A stretch of DNA of 64,000 nucleotides, from assembly GCF_900096585.1 (NCBI RefSeq), contig NZ_FMYH01000005.1, positions 1 through 64,000 of the forward strand, written 5' to 3'. How positions within the stretch are numbered: the stretch's first letter is position 1; each line of letters begins with the position of its first letter. Both the position numbers and the translations under genes were made by a program. This DNA is from Sanguibacter gelidistatuariae (GTDB taxonomy: Bacteria > Actinomycetota > Actinomycetes > Actinomycetales > Cellulomonadaceae). The notes under the pieces were generated by a model. The model was not told the DNA's origin, made no database searches, and saw nothing but the letters and a program-made list of their open reading frames with translations. Below are positions 52,830 to 61,614 of this stretch, one piece after another.

Positions 52830-53939
52830 TCAGGCGTGCCGCTCGACCGCGGCGCGCGCCAGCGACACGAGCGTGTCGGATACGGGCTGAGGCAGTCGCG
52901 CAGCGTCGAGCGCCTCGAAGGCCTGGGCGCTGAGGCTCGTGATGAGCTCCTCGATCTCCTCGACCGCGCCCGAGGCGCGGACGACCTCCTGGACCTGGGC
53001 GACCTCGCTCGCGCTGAGGTCGGGACGCCCGAGCGCTGAGGCCACCTCGACGCGCGCAGCGGGGTCGAGCGTGCGCATGGTCCGGATCATCAGCAGGGTG
53101 CGCTTGCCCTCGCGAAGGTCGTCGCCGGCGGGCTTGCCGGTCGTCGATGGATCGCCGAAGACCCCCAGCAGGTCGTCGCGCAGCTGGAACGCCTCCCCGA
53201 GGGGCAGGCCGAAGGCCGAGCAGGCGCTCAGCTGCGCGTCGGTGGCCCCGGCCAGGGTCGCCCCGAGCAAGATCGGGCACTCGACGCTGTACCGCGCGGT
53301 CTTGGACCGGATGATCTCCCGGGCGCGACGCTCGTCGCCGACGAAGTCCCCGTCCCAGGGCTGCATCTGGGCGTGGACGTCGAGGTACTGGCCCACGGTG
53401 ACCTCGGTGCGCATCCGGGTGAAGATCTCCCGGGCCGGCTGCGAGCGTTCGGCCGGAAGGGCGGTGACCGCCCCGAGGAACTCGTCCTCGCTCGAGATGA
53501 GGCTCAGGTCGCCGAGCAGGATCGCGGTCGACAACCCGAACTGCTCCGCGTCGCCGGGCCAGCCGGAGTCGAGGTGGTGCTGGGCGAAGCTGCGGTGCGC
53601 CGTCGCCGCGCCCCGTCGGGTGTCGGACTTGTCCATGACATCGTCGTGGAAGAGCGCGGCAGCCTGGAAGAGCTCGAGGGCCGCACCGACCCCGATGATG
53701 TTGGCGAGCTCGGGAGAGTCCGCCGCGGCGCCGTGAGAGCGCCACGACCAGTAGCAGAACGCCGCCCGCAGCCTCTTGCCTCCGCGCAGCATCCGGCCCC
53801 AGGCGTCCACCAGCGGAGCCGCGTCGACGCTGATCTCGGCCAGGATCCGGCTCTGGTTGCCCAGGACGTGGGCGAGGCGGGCATCGATCTTGTGGCGCAG
53901 GTCTTCGCGGTCGACCAGTGACTCGTGGGCGGCAGGCAT
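52830..53939 (-). CDS. Polyprenyl (geranylgeranyl-type) diphosphate synthase
   Basis: A 369-residue all-helical prenyltransferase that extends allylic diphosphates with IPP. The first Asp-rich motif is ALFHDDVMDKSDTRRG and the second is FQLRDDLLGVFGD. GGKRLRAAF gives the IPP-binding Lys and Arg. Residues just before the first motif (LELFQAAAL) lack bulky aromatic blockers except one Phe, so product length is not certain; geranylgeranyl is likely. Relatives include IdsA2 (Rv2173), in the same neighbourhood in mycobacteria. The ATG at 53939 has TAGGCT six bases upstream. Confidence 0.93.
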   Translation of the reverse strand: MPAAHESLVDREDLRHKIDARLAHVLGNQSRILAEISVDAAPLVDAWGRMLRGGKRLRAAFCYWSWRSHGAAADSPELANIIGVGAALELFQAAALFHDDVMDKSDTRRGAATAHRSFAQHHLDSGWPGDAEQFGLSTAILLGDLSLISSEDEFLGAVTALPAERSQPAREIFTRMRTEVTVGQYLDVHAQMQPWDGDFVGDERRAREIIRSKTARYSVECPILLGATLAGATDAQLSACSAFGLPLGEAFQLRDDLLGVFGDPSTTGKPAGDDLREGKRTLLMIRTMRTLDPAARVEVASALGRPDLSASEVAQVQEVVRASGAVEEIEELITSLSAQAFEALDAARLPQPVSDTLVSLARAAVERHA

Positions 53940-53945
53940 GGGTCG

Positions 53946-53951
53946 AGCCTA
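53946..53951 (-). promoter_or_regulatory. Predicted -10 (TAGGCT) of polyprenyl synthase gene
   Basis: TAGGCT on the minus strand lies six bases before the ATG at 53939. Confidence 0.6.
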
Positions 53952-54075
53952 GATCGGTTTTGATACGTTCAGGAATCGCCGGGAGATGTTCCCCACAGGG
54001 TCGAGCGCGGGCGCGCTGTGCACAGGCCGACGACGGGTGGCCGCGCCACATCGCGGCGGCGACGCACTGTGAGGC

Positions 54076-55218
54076 ATGACACCGACACTGCGCGTTCGTG
54101 AACCCCAAGAGCTCCTCGCTCTCATCCCCTTCCAGCTGGGCTTCCAGCCGCGCGAGAGCGTCGTCGCGGTCAGCCTCCGTGAGCCGCGTCACCGGGTGGG
54201 CCTGGTCATGCGGGTGGACCTTGCCGACCTCGCCCAGCCCGACGACGGACGCCAGCTTGCCCGGAGCATGGTCTCTCACGTGGCCGCCGACGGTGGCCAC
54301 GACGTGGTCCTGGTCGTCTACACGGACGCCCCGGTGCCGCTCGCCCGGGATGGTGACTCGCTCGCCTGGCGGGCGGTCGGTCACTTCCTCGGCGCGGCCG
54401 AGACGTTTCTGGGGTCGATCGACGCCTGGGTCGTCTCGGAGACCGGGTACTCCGTCCTCGGCTGCTCCGACCCCCGGTGCTGCCCGCCCGGTGGGCGCCC
54501 GCTCACCGACCTGCTGTCCACGATCGTCGGTGCGGAGATGGTCCTGGCCGGGGCCGTCGTCATGGAGACCCGCGACGCGCTGGCCTGGATCCCACGGGCC
54601 CCGGACCTCGACCGGCGCCGCGCCAACGCGGCCGCGAACCGGTCGCGCCACCAAGCCCGGGACGGCGACCCGGCCGCGCGCGACAGGTGGCGCCAGGACG
54701 GCTTCGCGACGTGGCGCGCCGCCCTGGACGGCACCCTGGCCGCGGCGAGCCTGGGCAGGCTCGAGGCGGCCCTGGACGACGTCCTGGTCCGGGACGCGAT
54801 CCTGCTGTCGCTCGTCCCCGGGGTCGGTGACCTGCCGGAGCGGCTCCTGGCGGGATCCGACGACCTGGGTCGTGCCGGCGGCGTCGGTGCCCAGGAGCGG
54901 CGGCGCACCGACGCCGCCGTCGGGCGGGCGATGGCCGCGATCGTCGACCCGCGGGTGGGTGTGCCGCCCGAGGACGACCTGTCCAGCGCGGCCCAGCGGA
55001 CGCTGGAGGGCATCGTCGCGCATGGGCGTCGCGACCGCCAGGCACCCGCACTCACCCTGCTTGCCCTGCTGACCTGGTGGCGGGGGAGCGCGGCACGGGC
55101 CGGGGCGCTCCTGGAACGGGCGCAGGCCTGCGACCCGCGATACCGGCTGGCGGAGCTGCTGAGCCAGGCGCTCGTGTCCGGGATGGCACCGGGGTGGGTC
55201 CGGCGTCCGGACAGCTGA
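54076..55218 (+). CDS. DUF4192 family protein
   Basis: A 380-residue soluble protein of the actinobacterial family DUF4192, function unknown. The hallmark is the N-terminal LALIPFQLGFQPRESVVAVS followed by VGLVMRVDLADLAQPDDGRQ. A central strand VVLVVYTDAPVPL and the Cys-containing SVLGCSDPRCCPPGGRPL come next. The C-terminal half is helical (TLLALLTWWRGSAARAGALL). No catalytic motif is evident. It is divergent from the polyprenyl synthase. There is no clear Shine-Dalgarno sequence; MTPTLRVREPQELL is the usual family start. Confidence 0.88.
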   Translation: MTPTLRVREPQELLALIPFQLGFQPRESVVAVSLREPRHRVGLVMRVDLADLAQPDDGRQLARSMVSHVAADGGHDVVLVVYTDAPVPLARDGDSLAWRAVGHFLGAAETFLGSIDAWVVSETGYSVLGCSDPRCCPPGGRPLTDLLSTIVGAEMVLAGAVVMETRDALAWIPRAPDLDRRRANAAANRSRHQARDGDPAARDRWRQDGFATWRAALDGTLAAASLGRLEAALDDVLVRDAILLSLVPGVGDLPERLLAGSDDLGRAGGVGAQERRRTDAAVGRAMAAIVDPRVGVPPEDDLSSAAQRTLEGIVAHGRRDRQAPALTLLALLTWWRGSAARAGALLERAQACDPRYRLAELLSQALVSGMAPGWVRRPDS

Positions 55219-55360
55219 CCCGGAGCTAGCCGGGATCAGCGGTCGGGCTGACGTGCGGGCGGGCCAAGGCGTGGTCGACCTGACGCAGGCCCTGCTCTCG
55301 GGTAGTTTCAGACCTGCAGGCGTCCGTCGTGGACGTTCACGGCTGATTCTCGGAGGACTG

Positions 55361-55774
55361 ATGACTGTTGTTGTGGGCTATCTCGCCACGGTTGAAGGAC
55401 GTCAAGGACTGGCCGCTGCGGTCGAGGAGGCACGACGCAGGAGCACGGACCTCGTCGTCGTGGTGACCGAGAAGGCCGCCACCCCAGCGCCGGACGCCGT
55501 CGAGGAGCGTGACGTCGAGCTGGAGGTGCTGGCCCGCTCCGCCGAGCAGGAGGGTGTCACGGTCGACATCCGCGTCCTGGGCGAACGCCGGGACGTGGCC
55601 GAGGACCTCATCGCCGTCGCCGAGGAGGTCTCAGCAGACGTCATCGTCATCGGGCTGCGACGCCGCAGCCCCGTGGGCAAGCTCATCCTCGGCTCGAACG
55701 CGCAGCGGATCTTGCTGGGAAGCCCGTGCCCGGTCCTGGCGGTCAAGCCGGACCGCGCCGCAACAGCCGGATAA
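55361..55774 (+). CDS. Universal stress protein (UspA family)
   Basis: A 137-residue single-domain Usp. The start TVVVGYLATVEGRQGLAAA and the end IVIGLRRRSPVGKLILGSNA with QRILLGSPCPVLAVKP are typical. The ATP-binding pattern G-2x-G-9x-G-(S/N) is present as GLRRRSPVGKLILGSNAQ-like residues, so it may bind ATP. The ATG at 55361 has GGAGG upstream, ruling out the longer frame. Usp proteins protect cells in stress or dormancy; the specific role is unknown. It precedes the sigma factor gene. Confidence 0.9.
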   Translation: MTVVVGYLATVEGRQGLAAAVEEARRRSTDLVVVVTEKAATPAPDAVEERDVELEVLARSAEQEGVTVDIRVLGERRDVAEDLIAVAEEVSADVIVIGLRRRSPVGKLILGSNAQRILLGSPCPVLAVKPDRAATAG

Positions 55775-55933
55775 GGAATCTTTCGCTTGCGTGGCTCGTT
55801 GACACCGATGGGTCGGCACACGCCGGCTCGGGTGCGATCGAGCGGCCGGTGACAGCGACGAATCTCACCCTCGAACACAGGTGCTGCGGTGCTGTGGATG
55901 CCCTCTGCGGGCGTGGATCAGCGCTGCGGCGAG

Positions 55934-55939
55934 TATAAT
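55934..55939 (+). promoter_or_regulatory. TATAAT -10 element of sigA
   Basis: A perfect TATAAT lies 88 bases before the sigA GTG. No good -35 is seen 16-18 bases upstream (GC-rich). It implies a 5' leader of about 80 bases, unlike the many leaderless genes here. Confidence 0.65.
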
Positions 55940-56027
55940 GGTGGTTTACGGCAGCTGAGATGTGTCGCTCTCGACCATCGCTGAAGTCAGCCGAACTCTG
56001 CCTCCCTGAGATGCCGAAAGGTCGTTT

Positions 56028-57572
56028 GTGGCGCCCATCTCTGAGAATCTCGCGCTCCCCCGCGAATTCGAGCACCCAGCACTGCAAGAACTCATCCGTC
56101 GTGGGGCAACCCACGGTCGTGTCGACGCGGAGAGTTTCCGCGACGCCTGCGAGAAGGCCGAGGTCGCCGACGCGAAGCGCCTCAAGACCGTCTTCCGCGC
56201 TCTTGTGGCGGCCGGAGTTGATGTCGACCTCCCGACCACGACAGTCGCCGCTGCCGCAACGACCCGCTCCACGAGCACGACCGCTCGGGCCGTCAAGCCC
56301 AAGACAGCCGCGAAGAAGGCCGCACCGGTGACCACCCGTCAGGCAGCCGCGCCCGCCGGTACGGCCGCCGCCGCCGCGGTTGCCGCCGACGCGACGTCGG
56401 ACGCCGACGCAGCAGCCCCCGCGGCCGCTCCCAAGCGCGCCCCCCGCAAGCCGGCTGCCGCCAAGGCCGCCCCGGTCAAGCGCACCCGCCGCAAGGCGTC
56501 GGACGACGTCGAAGAGACCGAGTCGGTCGAAGAGGCCGAAGAGACCGACGGCGAGGCCGCCGGTGCAAAGAAGGCCACCGAAGAGGTCGACGAGTCGCGC
56601 GGCTACGTCTACTCCGACGCCGACGACGACGACGCGCCTGCTCAGCAGGTCGTCACCGCGGGCGCCACCGCGGACCCGGTCAAGGACTACCTCAAGCAGA
56701 TCGGTAAGGTCGCGCTCCTCAACGCCGAGCAGGAGGTGGACCTCGCCAAGCGGATCGAGGCCGGTCTCTTCGCCGACGAGCGGCTCGCCTCCGGCGCAAA
56801 GTTCGAGGCCAAGGCGCGCCGTGAGCTCGAGTGGATCGCGGGCGACGGTCGCCGGGCCAAGAACCACCTGCTGGAGGCCAATCTTCGCCTCGTGGTCTCC
56901 CTGGCCAAGCGTTACACCGGCCGCGGCATGCTCTTCCTGGACCTCATCCAGGAGGGCAACCTCGGTCTGATCCGCGCGGTCGAGAAGTTCGACTACACCA
57001 AGGGCTACAAGTTCTCCACGTACGCCACCTGGTGGATCCGTCAGGCCATCACCCGCGCCATGGCCGACCAGGCGAGAACGATCCGTATCCCCGTCCACAT
57101 GGTCGAGGTCATCAACAAGCTCGCCCGCGTGCAGCGTCAGATGCTCCAGGACCTGGGCCGCGAGCCCACGCCGGAAGAGCTGGCGAAGGAGCTCGACATG
57201 ACCCCCGAAAAGGTCGTCGAGGTCCAGAAGTACGGTCGCGAGCCGATCTCCCTGCACACCCCGCTCGGCGAGGACGGCGACAGCGAGTTCGGAGACCTCA
57301 TCGAGGACTCCGAGGCGGTCGTCCCGGCGGATGCGGTGAGCTTCACCCTCCTCCAGGAGCAGCTGCACCAGGTGCTCGACACGCTCTCCGAGCGGGAGGC
57401 CGGCGTCGTCTCGATGCGCTTCGGCCTGACCGACGGTCAGCCCAAGACCCTCGACGAGATCGGCAAGGTGTACGGCGTCACGCGGGAGCGGATCCGTCAG
57501 ATCGAGTCCAAGACGATGTCCAAGCTGCGCCACCCCAGCCGGTCCCAGGTCCTGCGGGACTACCTGGACTGA
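56028..57572 (+). CDS. sigA: Principal RNA polymerase sigma factor (sigma-70)
   Basis: The housekeeping sigma factor. The 514-residue protein has a lysine/alanine-rich N-terminal region (residues of about 80-190, [13 protein letters not shown]), typical of actinomycete SigA/HrdB. Region 1.2 is [20 protein letters not shown]. Region 2 includes [20 protein letters not shown] and [20 protein letters not shown] (-10 recognition). Region 4.2 is [20 protein letters not shown] (-35 recognition). The start is GTG with GAAAGG about eight bases upstream. Closeness to parE matches the streptomycete hrdB-parE order. Confidence 0.97.
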   Translation: MAPISENLALPREFEHPALQELIRRGATHGRVDAESFRDACEKAEVADAKRLKTVFRALVAAGVDVDLPTTTVAAAATTRSTSTTARAVKPKTAAKKAAPVTTRQAAAPAGTAAAAAVAADATSDADAAAPAAAPKRAPRKPAAAKAAPVKRTRRKASDDVEETESVEEAEETDGEAAGAKKATEEVDESRGYVYSDADDDDAPAQQVVTAGATADPVKDYLKQIGKVALLNAEQEVDLAKRIEAGLFADERLASGAKFEAKARRELEWIAGDGRRAKNHLLEANLRLVVSLAKRYTGRGMLFLDLIQEGNLGLIRAVEKFDYTKGYKFSTYATWWIRQAITRAMADQARTIRIPVHMVEVINKLARVQRQMLQDLGREPTPEELAKELDMTPEKVVEVQKYGREPISLHTPLGEDGDSEFGDLIEDSEAVVPADAVSFTLLQEQLHQVLDTLSEREAGVVSMRFGLTDGQPKTLDEIGKVYGVTRERIRQIESKTMSKLRHPSRSQVLRDYLD

Positions 57573-57591
57573 TCGGATCTGGCCCGAGACA

Positions 57592-57627
57592 CGACGACCC
57601 GCGGAGGCCTACCTGCGCGGGTCGTCG
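57592..57627 (+). terminator. Terminator after sigA
   Basis: CGACGACCCGCG (57592-57603) pairs exactly with 57616-57627 across a 12-nt loop, 20 bases after the sigA stop. Confidence 0.75.
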
Positions 57628-57698
57628 CGTCTGCACCCAACTCGTGAGCCGTCCGCCGAACTCGTTGTTCAGGCCCGTTTCTCGGATGGGAACCCGGG

Positions 57699-57733
57699 TG
57701 GTTCACGAGTTCGACGTCTGGTTCACGAGCTCG
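57699..57733. repeat. Two direct copies of TGGTTCACGAGYTCG, 20-bp period
   Basis: TGGTTCACGAGTTCG (57699-57713) and TGGTTCACGAGCTCG (57719-57733) lie exactly 20 bases apart. Inverted relatives occur just upstream (CCAACTCGTGAGCC at about 57637 and CGAACTCGTTG at about 57658). The 20-bp period puts both on the same DNA face, which could suit a regulator, or this may be a remnant of a dispersed repeat. Confidence 0.6.
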
Positions 57734-57752
57734 CGGGGCGGGCGGGACGAGA

Positions 57753-57785
57753 AAGAGCCCGACCCCCACGGGGGATCGGGCTCTT
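57753..57785 (-). terminator. Terminator of the DUF7455 gene
   Basis: AAGAGCCCGA (57753-57762) pairs with TCGGGCTCTT (57776-57785), with four further G-C pairs inside after a mismatch and an ACG loop. Confidence 0.8.
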
Positions 57786-57813
57786 CTGGTTGTCGGGAGC
57801 GTCTGCTCCGGTT

Positions 57814-58035
57814 TCAGCCGCGGTTCGCCGCGCCAGCACCGTGCTCGGCCAGGAGGCGGTCGGTCTCATCCTGCACGTGGGTTGCCACGGGCGTGAACGC
57901 CTCGGAGTGCGCGCGCGCGTGGTGTGCGCAGAAGAAGAGCTCACCGGCTGGGAGCAGAACTCGTACGTAGGCCTGAGCGCCGCAGCGGTCGCAGCGGTCG
58001 GCCACGGTCAGGGCTTCAGTCGTTGTAGTAGTCAC
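57814..58035 (-). CDS. DUF7455 zinc-ribbon-like small protein
   Basis: A 73-residue protein with a likely metal site: ADRCDRCGAQAYVRVLLPAG gives a CxxC pair and LFFCAHHARAHSEAF gives Cys and His residues. This pattern, with the sequence ELFFCAHHARAH, is common in actinomycetes beside the sigma factor gene. The function is unknown; a role in transcription is only suggested by position. The start is GTG (58033-58035), giving VTTTTTEALTVADRC. There is no Shine-Dalgarno sequence. Confidence 0.85.
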   Translation of the reverse strand: MTTTTTEALTVADRCDRCGAQAYVRVLLPAGELFFCAHHARAHSEAFTPVATHVQDETDRLLAEHGAGAANRG

Positions 58036-58163
58036 ATGGATATGTAACCATCCCCGGTCGCTTTCCATACCACCGAACGGTGCCGGTTCGCTCCCCGCGT
58101 ATTCAGGGTGAAGATGCCGAGCGCGCCGTAGGGCGTTGTGACGGTCTTGTCAGTGACACCGAT

Positions 58164-58169
58164 TACGAT
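58164..58169 (+). promoter_or_regulatory. Predicted -10 (TACGAT) of parE
   Basis: TACGAT ends seven bases before the GTG at 58177. This supports that start over a GTG 13 codons upstream. Confidence 0.5.
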
Positions 58170-58176
58170 CGGGGTC

Positions 58177-60306
58177 GTGACGACCGCATCGGCAGAATCC
58201 AGCTACACCGCCCGGCACCTCTCCGTCCTGGAGGGGCTCGACGCGGTGCGCAAGCGTCCCGGCATGTACATCGGGTCCACGGACTCCCGTGGCCTCATGC
58301 ACTGCGTGTGGGAGATCATCGACAACTCCGTCGACGAGGCCCTGGCCGGGCACTGCACGAAGATCGGTATCGTGCTGCACGCGGACACCTCTGTGACGGT
58401 CACCGACGACGGTCGTGGCATCCCGGTGGACGTCGAGCCCAAGACGGGGCTCACGGGCGTCGAGGTCGTCTACACCAAGCTGCACGCCGGCGGAAAGTTC
58501 GGCGGCGGCTCCTACACCGCCTCGGGCGGCCTGCACGGCGTGGGTGCCTCCGTCGTCAATGCCCTGTCCTCACGCCTCGACGTCGAGGTCGACCGTGCCA
58601 GTAAGGTGCACCGGATGACCTTCCGCCGCGGAGAGCCCGGGCTCTTCGACGACGCCGGAGGTCAGCCCGGCCCCGACTCGCCCTTCACGCCCTTCACAGA
58701 CACCTCCGAGCTCCAGATCGTCGGCAAGGTCAAGCGCGGCCAGACCGGAACCCGCGTGCGCTACTGGGCCGACCGTCAGGTCTTCCCCAAGACCGCGGTC
58801 TTCTCCTACGACGAGCTGGTCACCCGGGTCCGTCAGACGACCTTCCTCGTGCCCGGGCTGACCATCACGGTCCGCGACGAGCGAGGGGTCCCCGGCACGC
58901 CGGGGGAGGACGGCCCGCACTCCGAGACGTTCGTGCACCACGGCGGGACGGTCGACTTCGTCGAGTTCCTCGCCCCCGACGCACCCGTGACCGCGACCTG
59001 GCACATGACCGGAGCGAGCACCTTCAAGGAGACCGTGCCGGTCCTGGACGAGCGAGGCCACCTCGTCTCCCAGGAGGTCACCCGCGACTGCGAGGTGGAC
59101 ATCGCGCTGCGCTGGGGGACCGGCTACGACACCGAGCTGCGGTCCTTCGTCAACATCATCTCCACCCCCAAGGGCGGGGCTCACCTCGCGGGATTCGAGG
59201 CCGGACTGCTCAAGGTCATGCGCAAGGCGGTCGAGACCAATGCCCGTCGGCTCAAGGTGTCGCTCAAGGACGCGTCCGAGCGGATCGAGAAGGACGACGT
59301 GATGGCTGGCCTCACGGCCGTCCTGACCGTGCGCCTGGCCGAGCCGCAGTTCGAGGGGCAGACCAAGGAGGTGCTGGGCACGGCGCCGGTGCGAGCGATC
59401 GTGGCGCGCGTCGTCGAGCAGGAGGTCAACGCGTTGTTCTCCTCGCCTAAGCGAGACGACAAGACGCAGGCATCCCTCCTCCTGGACAAGATCGTCGCCG
59501 AGATGCGCGCGCGGCTGTCCGCGCGCAAACAGAAGGAGATCTCCCGGCGCAAGAACGCCCTCGAGACGAGCTCGCTGCCGACCAAGCTGGCCGACTGCCG
59601 CAGCGACGACGTCGAGCGCAGCGAGCTGTTCATCGTCGAGGGTGACAGCGCGCTCGGCACGGCGAAGCTGGCACGCAGCTCCGACTTCCAGGCGCTGCTG
59701 CCCATCCGCGGAAAGATCCTCAACGTCCAGAAGGCCTCGGTCTCGGACATGCTGCGCAACGCCGAGTGCGCCGCGATCATCCAGGTGCTCGGGGCCGGCT
59801 CGGGCCGGTCCTTCGACCTGCCCGCCGCGCGGTACGGCAAGGTCGTGCTGATGACCGACGCCGACGTCGACGGCGCGCACATCCGCACGCTCCTGCTCAC
59901 CCTCTTCTTCCGGTACATGCGCCCGATGGTCGACGCCGGACGGATCTACGCGGCGGTTCCGCCGCTGCACCGGGTCGAGGTGATCGGGGCGGGGTCGCGC
60001 AAGAACGAGTACATCTACACGTACTCCGAGGCCGAGCTCGCGACCGTGCTGAAGAAGCTCGACCGCAGCGGCAAGCGGTACAAGGACGACATCCAGCGGT
60101 ACAAGGGCCTGGGAGAGATGGACGCCGACCAGCTGGCCGAGACGACGATGGACCCCCGCTTCCGCACCCTGCGCCGGGTGACCGCGGAGCACGCCGTGGC
60201 GGCCGAGCGGGTCTTCGAGCTGTTGATGGGATCCGACGTGGCTCCCCGCAAGGACTTCATCATCGCGGGTGCGGAGGGCCTGGACCGCGGCCGGATCGAC
60301 GCCTGA
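58177..60306 (+). CDS. parE: DNA topoisomerase IV subunit B (ParE/GyrB type)
   Basis: The ATPase subunit of a type II topoisomerase that separates linked chromosomes. The 709-residue protein has GHKL motifs EIIDNSVDEALAGH, DDGRGIPVDV and GGLHGVGASVVNALS, the Toprim Glu in LFIVEGDSALGTAKLA and the acidic pair in VVLMTDADVDGAHIRTL. The C-terminus RYKGLGEMDADQLAETTMDP is conserved. It lacks the GyrB-specific insert. The location beside sigA rather than dnaA/recF argues for ParE, as in streptomycetes. parC is not in the window. Confidence 0.9.
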   Translation: MTTASAESSYTARHLSVLEGLDAVRKRPGMYIGSTDSRGLMHCVWEIIDNSVDEALAGHCTKIGIVLHADTSVTVTDDGRGIPVDVEPKTGLTGVEVVYTKLHAGGKFGGGSYTASGGLHGVGASVVNALSSRLDVEVDRASKVHRMTFRRGEPGLFDDAGGQPGPDSPFTPFTDTSELQIVGKVKRGQTGTRVRYWADRQVFPKTAVFSYDELVTRVRQTTFLVPGLTITVRDERGVPGTPGEDGPHSETFVHHGGTVDFVEFLAPDAPVTATWHMTGASTFKETVPVLDERGHLVSQEVTRDCEVDIALRWGTGYDTELRSFVNIISTPKGGAHLAGFEAGLLKVMRKAVETNARRLKVSLKDASERIEKDDVMAGLTAVLTVRLAEPQFEGQTKEVLGTAPVRAIVARVVEQEVNALFSSPKRDDKTQASLLLDKIVAEMRARLSARKQKEISRRKNALETSSLPTKLADCRSDDVERSELFIVEGDSALGTAKLARSSDFQALLPIRGKILNVQKASVSDMLRNAECAAIIQVLGAGSGRSFDLPAARYGKVVLMTDADVDGAHIRTLLLTLFFRYMRPMVDAGRIYAAVPPLHRVEVIGAGSRKNEYIYTYSEAELATVLKKLDRSGKRYKDDIQRYKGLGEMDADQLAETTMDPRFRTLRRVTAEHAVAAERVFELLMGSDVAPRKDFIIAGAEGLDRGRIDA

Positions 60307-60394
60307 GCCGCGCCTGATCCACGCGCGATGTCGCCGGTAGGTTTCGCGCGTGGAACAACCGGGTAAAACACGGGCGCCGAGGGCCGTCAGTCTC

Positions 60395-60400
60395 TAGGCT
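60395..60400 (+). promoter_or_regulatory. Predicted -10 (TAGGCT) of double GNAT gene
   Basis: TAGGCT ends six bases before the ATG at 60407. Confidence 0.6.
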
Positions 60401-60406
60401 TGGACC

Positions 60407-61459
60407 ATGAACCACTCCGTGACCCAGGCCGAGCTGCCCGGTGACCTCGGCCTGACGTGGCGGCCGCTGACCCCCCAGGACGCCGATGCGCTCTTCGCTC
60501 TGATCGGCGCGATCGAGACCTTCGACGCGCCGCCGTACCGGACCTCCCCGGGTGAGGTTGCGGAGATGCTCGAGGGCGACTGGAAGGACCTGGACGCCGA
60601 CACGGTCGCCGGCATCGACGCGACGGGGGAGCTGCGCGCCTACGCGACCGTGGAGATCCGTCCAGGTGACGTGGGGACCATCCGGGCCTTCGTGGCCGGC
60701 GGCGTGCACCCCCAGGCCCGCGGGGTCGGCCTCGGTGCGGCCCTGGTCGCGTGGATGACCGACCGCGCGCGAATCAAGCTGGTAGCCCGCTCGGACCGGG
60801 GCCCCGGCCGCATCGCGGCCTACCTCGAGGACACCGCGCCCGACCACTGGCGTCTTTACGAGGGGGCTGGATATACGGCGCAGCGCTTCTACTCGACCCT
60901 GCGCCGCGACCTTCGCGTGGACGTCCACGAGCCGATTCTTGAGCCCGGTCTGCGGCTGGTGGCGTGGAGCGAGGACGTCGACGACGCGACCCGGCTCGCG
61001 CACAACGACGCCTTCCGCGACCACTGGGGCAGTGAGCCGGCCACCACGGAGTCCTGGGTGCAGGGCCGCAGCACCTTCGCCCCGGGGTGGAGCTTCGTCG
61101 TCGTCGACGACAGCCGCTCGATCACCGGCGAGCTCTTTGTCGCCGGGTATCTGCTCTCGGGACGGTACGAGCAGGACTGGCCCGTGGCCGGTTACTCGAG
61201 CGGGTACATCGAGATGCTCGGCGTGCGGCGTGAGTACCGGGGACGCAAGATTGCGATCGCGCTGCTAGCCGCGGTCATGACCGCCTATCGTGAGGACGGC
61301 ATCGAGTACGCCGAGCTCGACGTCGACACCGACAACCCCTCCGGTGCCTTCGGCCTGTACTCGACCCTGGGGTTCACGAAGGTGCAGGGCTCGCGGATGT
61401 ACTCGATCGAGCTGGAACAGGTCGGTCCCGCGGTCCAGGAAGCGCTCGCCCGGGCGTGA
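60407..61459 (+). CDS. GNAT-fold acetyltransferase with two tandem domains
   Basis: A 350-residue protein with two GNAT units. The first (residues 15-170) has VAGGVHPQARGVGLGAALVA at the acetyl-CoA loop. The second (180-340) has EMLGVRREYRGRKIAIALLA and ends with LDVDTDNPSGAFGLYSTLGF, the usual GNAT tail. It resembles mycothiol synthase in layout, but I cannot assign the substrate. Mycothiol synthase is about 300 residues, so this is somewhat longer. The leaderless -10 fixes the start. Confidence 0.82.
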   Translation: MNHSVTQAELPGDLGLTWRPLTPQDADALFALIGAIETFDAPPYRTSPGEVAEMLEGDWKDLDADTVAGIDATGELRAYATVEIRPGDVGTIRAFVAGGVHPQARGVGLGAALVAWMTDRARIKLVARSDRGPGRIAAYLEDTAPDHWRLYEGAGYTAQRFYSTLRRDLRVDVHEPILEPGLRLVAWSEDVDDATRLAHNDAFRDHWGSEPATTESWVQGRSTFAPGWSFVVVDDSRSITGELFVAGYLLSGRYEQDWPVAGYSSGYIEMLGVRREYRGRKIAIALLAAVMTAYREDGIEYAELDVDTDNPSGAFGLYSTLGFTKVQGSRMYSIELEQVGPAVQEALARA

Positions 61460-61485
61460 GATCGGCGTGAGATCGGCGTGAGACG
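61453..61485 (+). repeat. Three tandem 11-bp repeats over the GNAT stop codon
   Basis: GGCGTGAGATC occurs at 61453-61463 and 61464-61474, with a variant GGCGTGAGACG at 61475-61485. The first copy contains the stop codon. It may be slippage debris or part of the control region of the following operon. Confidence 0.75.
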
Positions 61486-61559
61486 ACCGCTCCCGCCGGG
61501 GGCAGCCGATCTAGACTTCGCCTGGTAATCCCGGCGACAACGTGGCCGGGCGTTCGTGA

Positions 61560-61614
61560 CCGCTGCTCGTCCCACGCCCGGGACCACACATGCCCGGAGA
61601 GGGCTGAGCAGCGG
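61560..61614 (+). promoter_or_regulatory. Structured leader ahead of the toroid lipoprotein operon
   Basis: CCGCTGCTC (61560-61568) pairs with GAGCAGCGG (61606-61614), enclosing a further GTCCC/GGGAC stem. It lies 21 bases before the operon's first gene. It could be an attenuator. I could not match it to a cobalamin riboswitch, whose conserved CCGGTG and GTCAG blocks are missing. Confidence 0.4.

Noticed and set aside
58138-58176. Earlier GTG start of parE (13 codons upstream)
   Set aside because: The first 13 residues are not typical of ParE/GyrB, and a -10 hexamer lies inside this stretch, so transcription likely starts after it.
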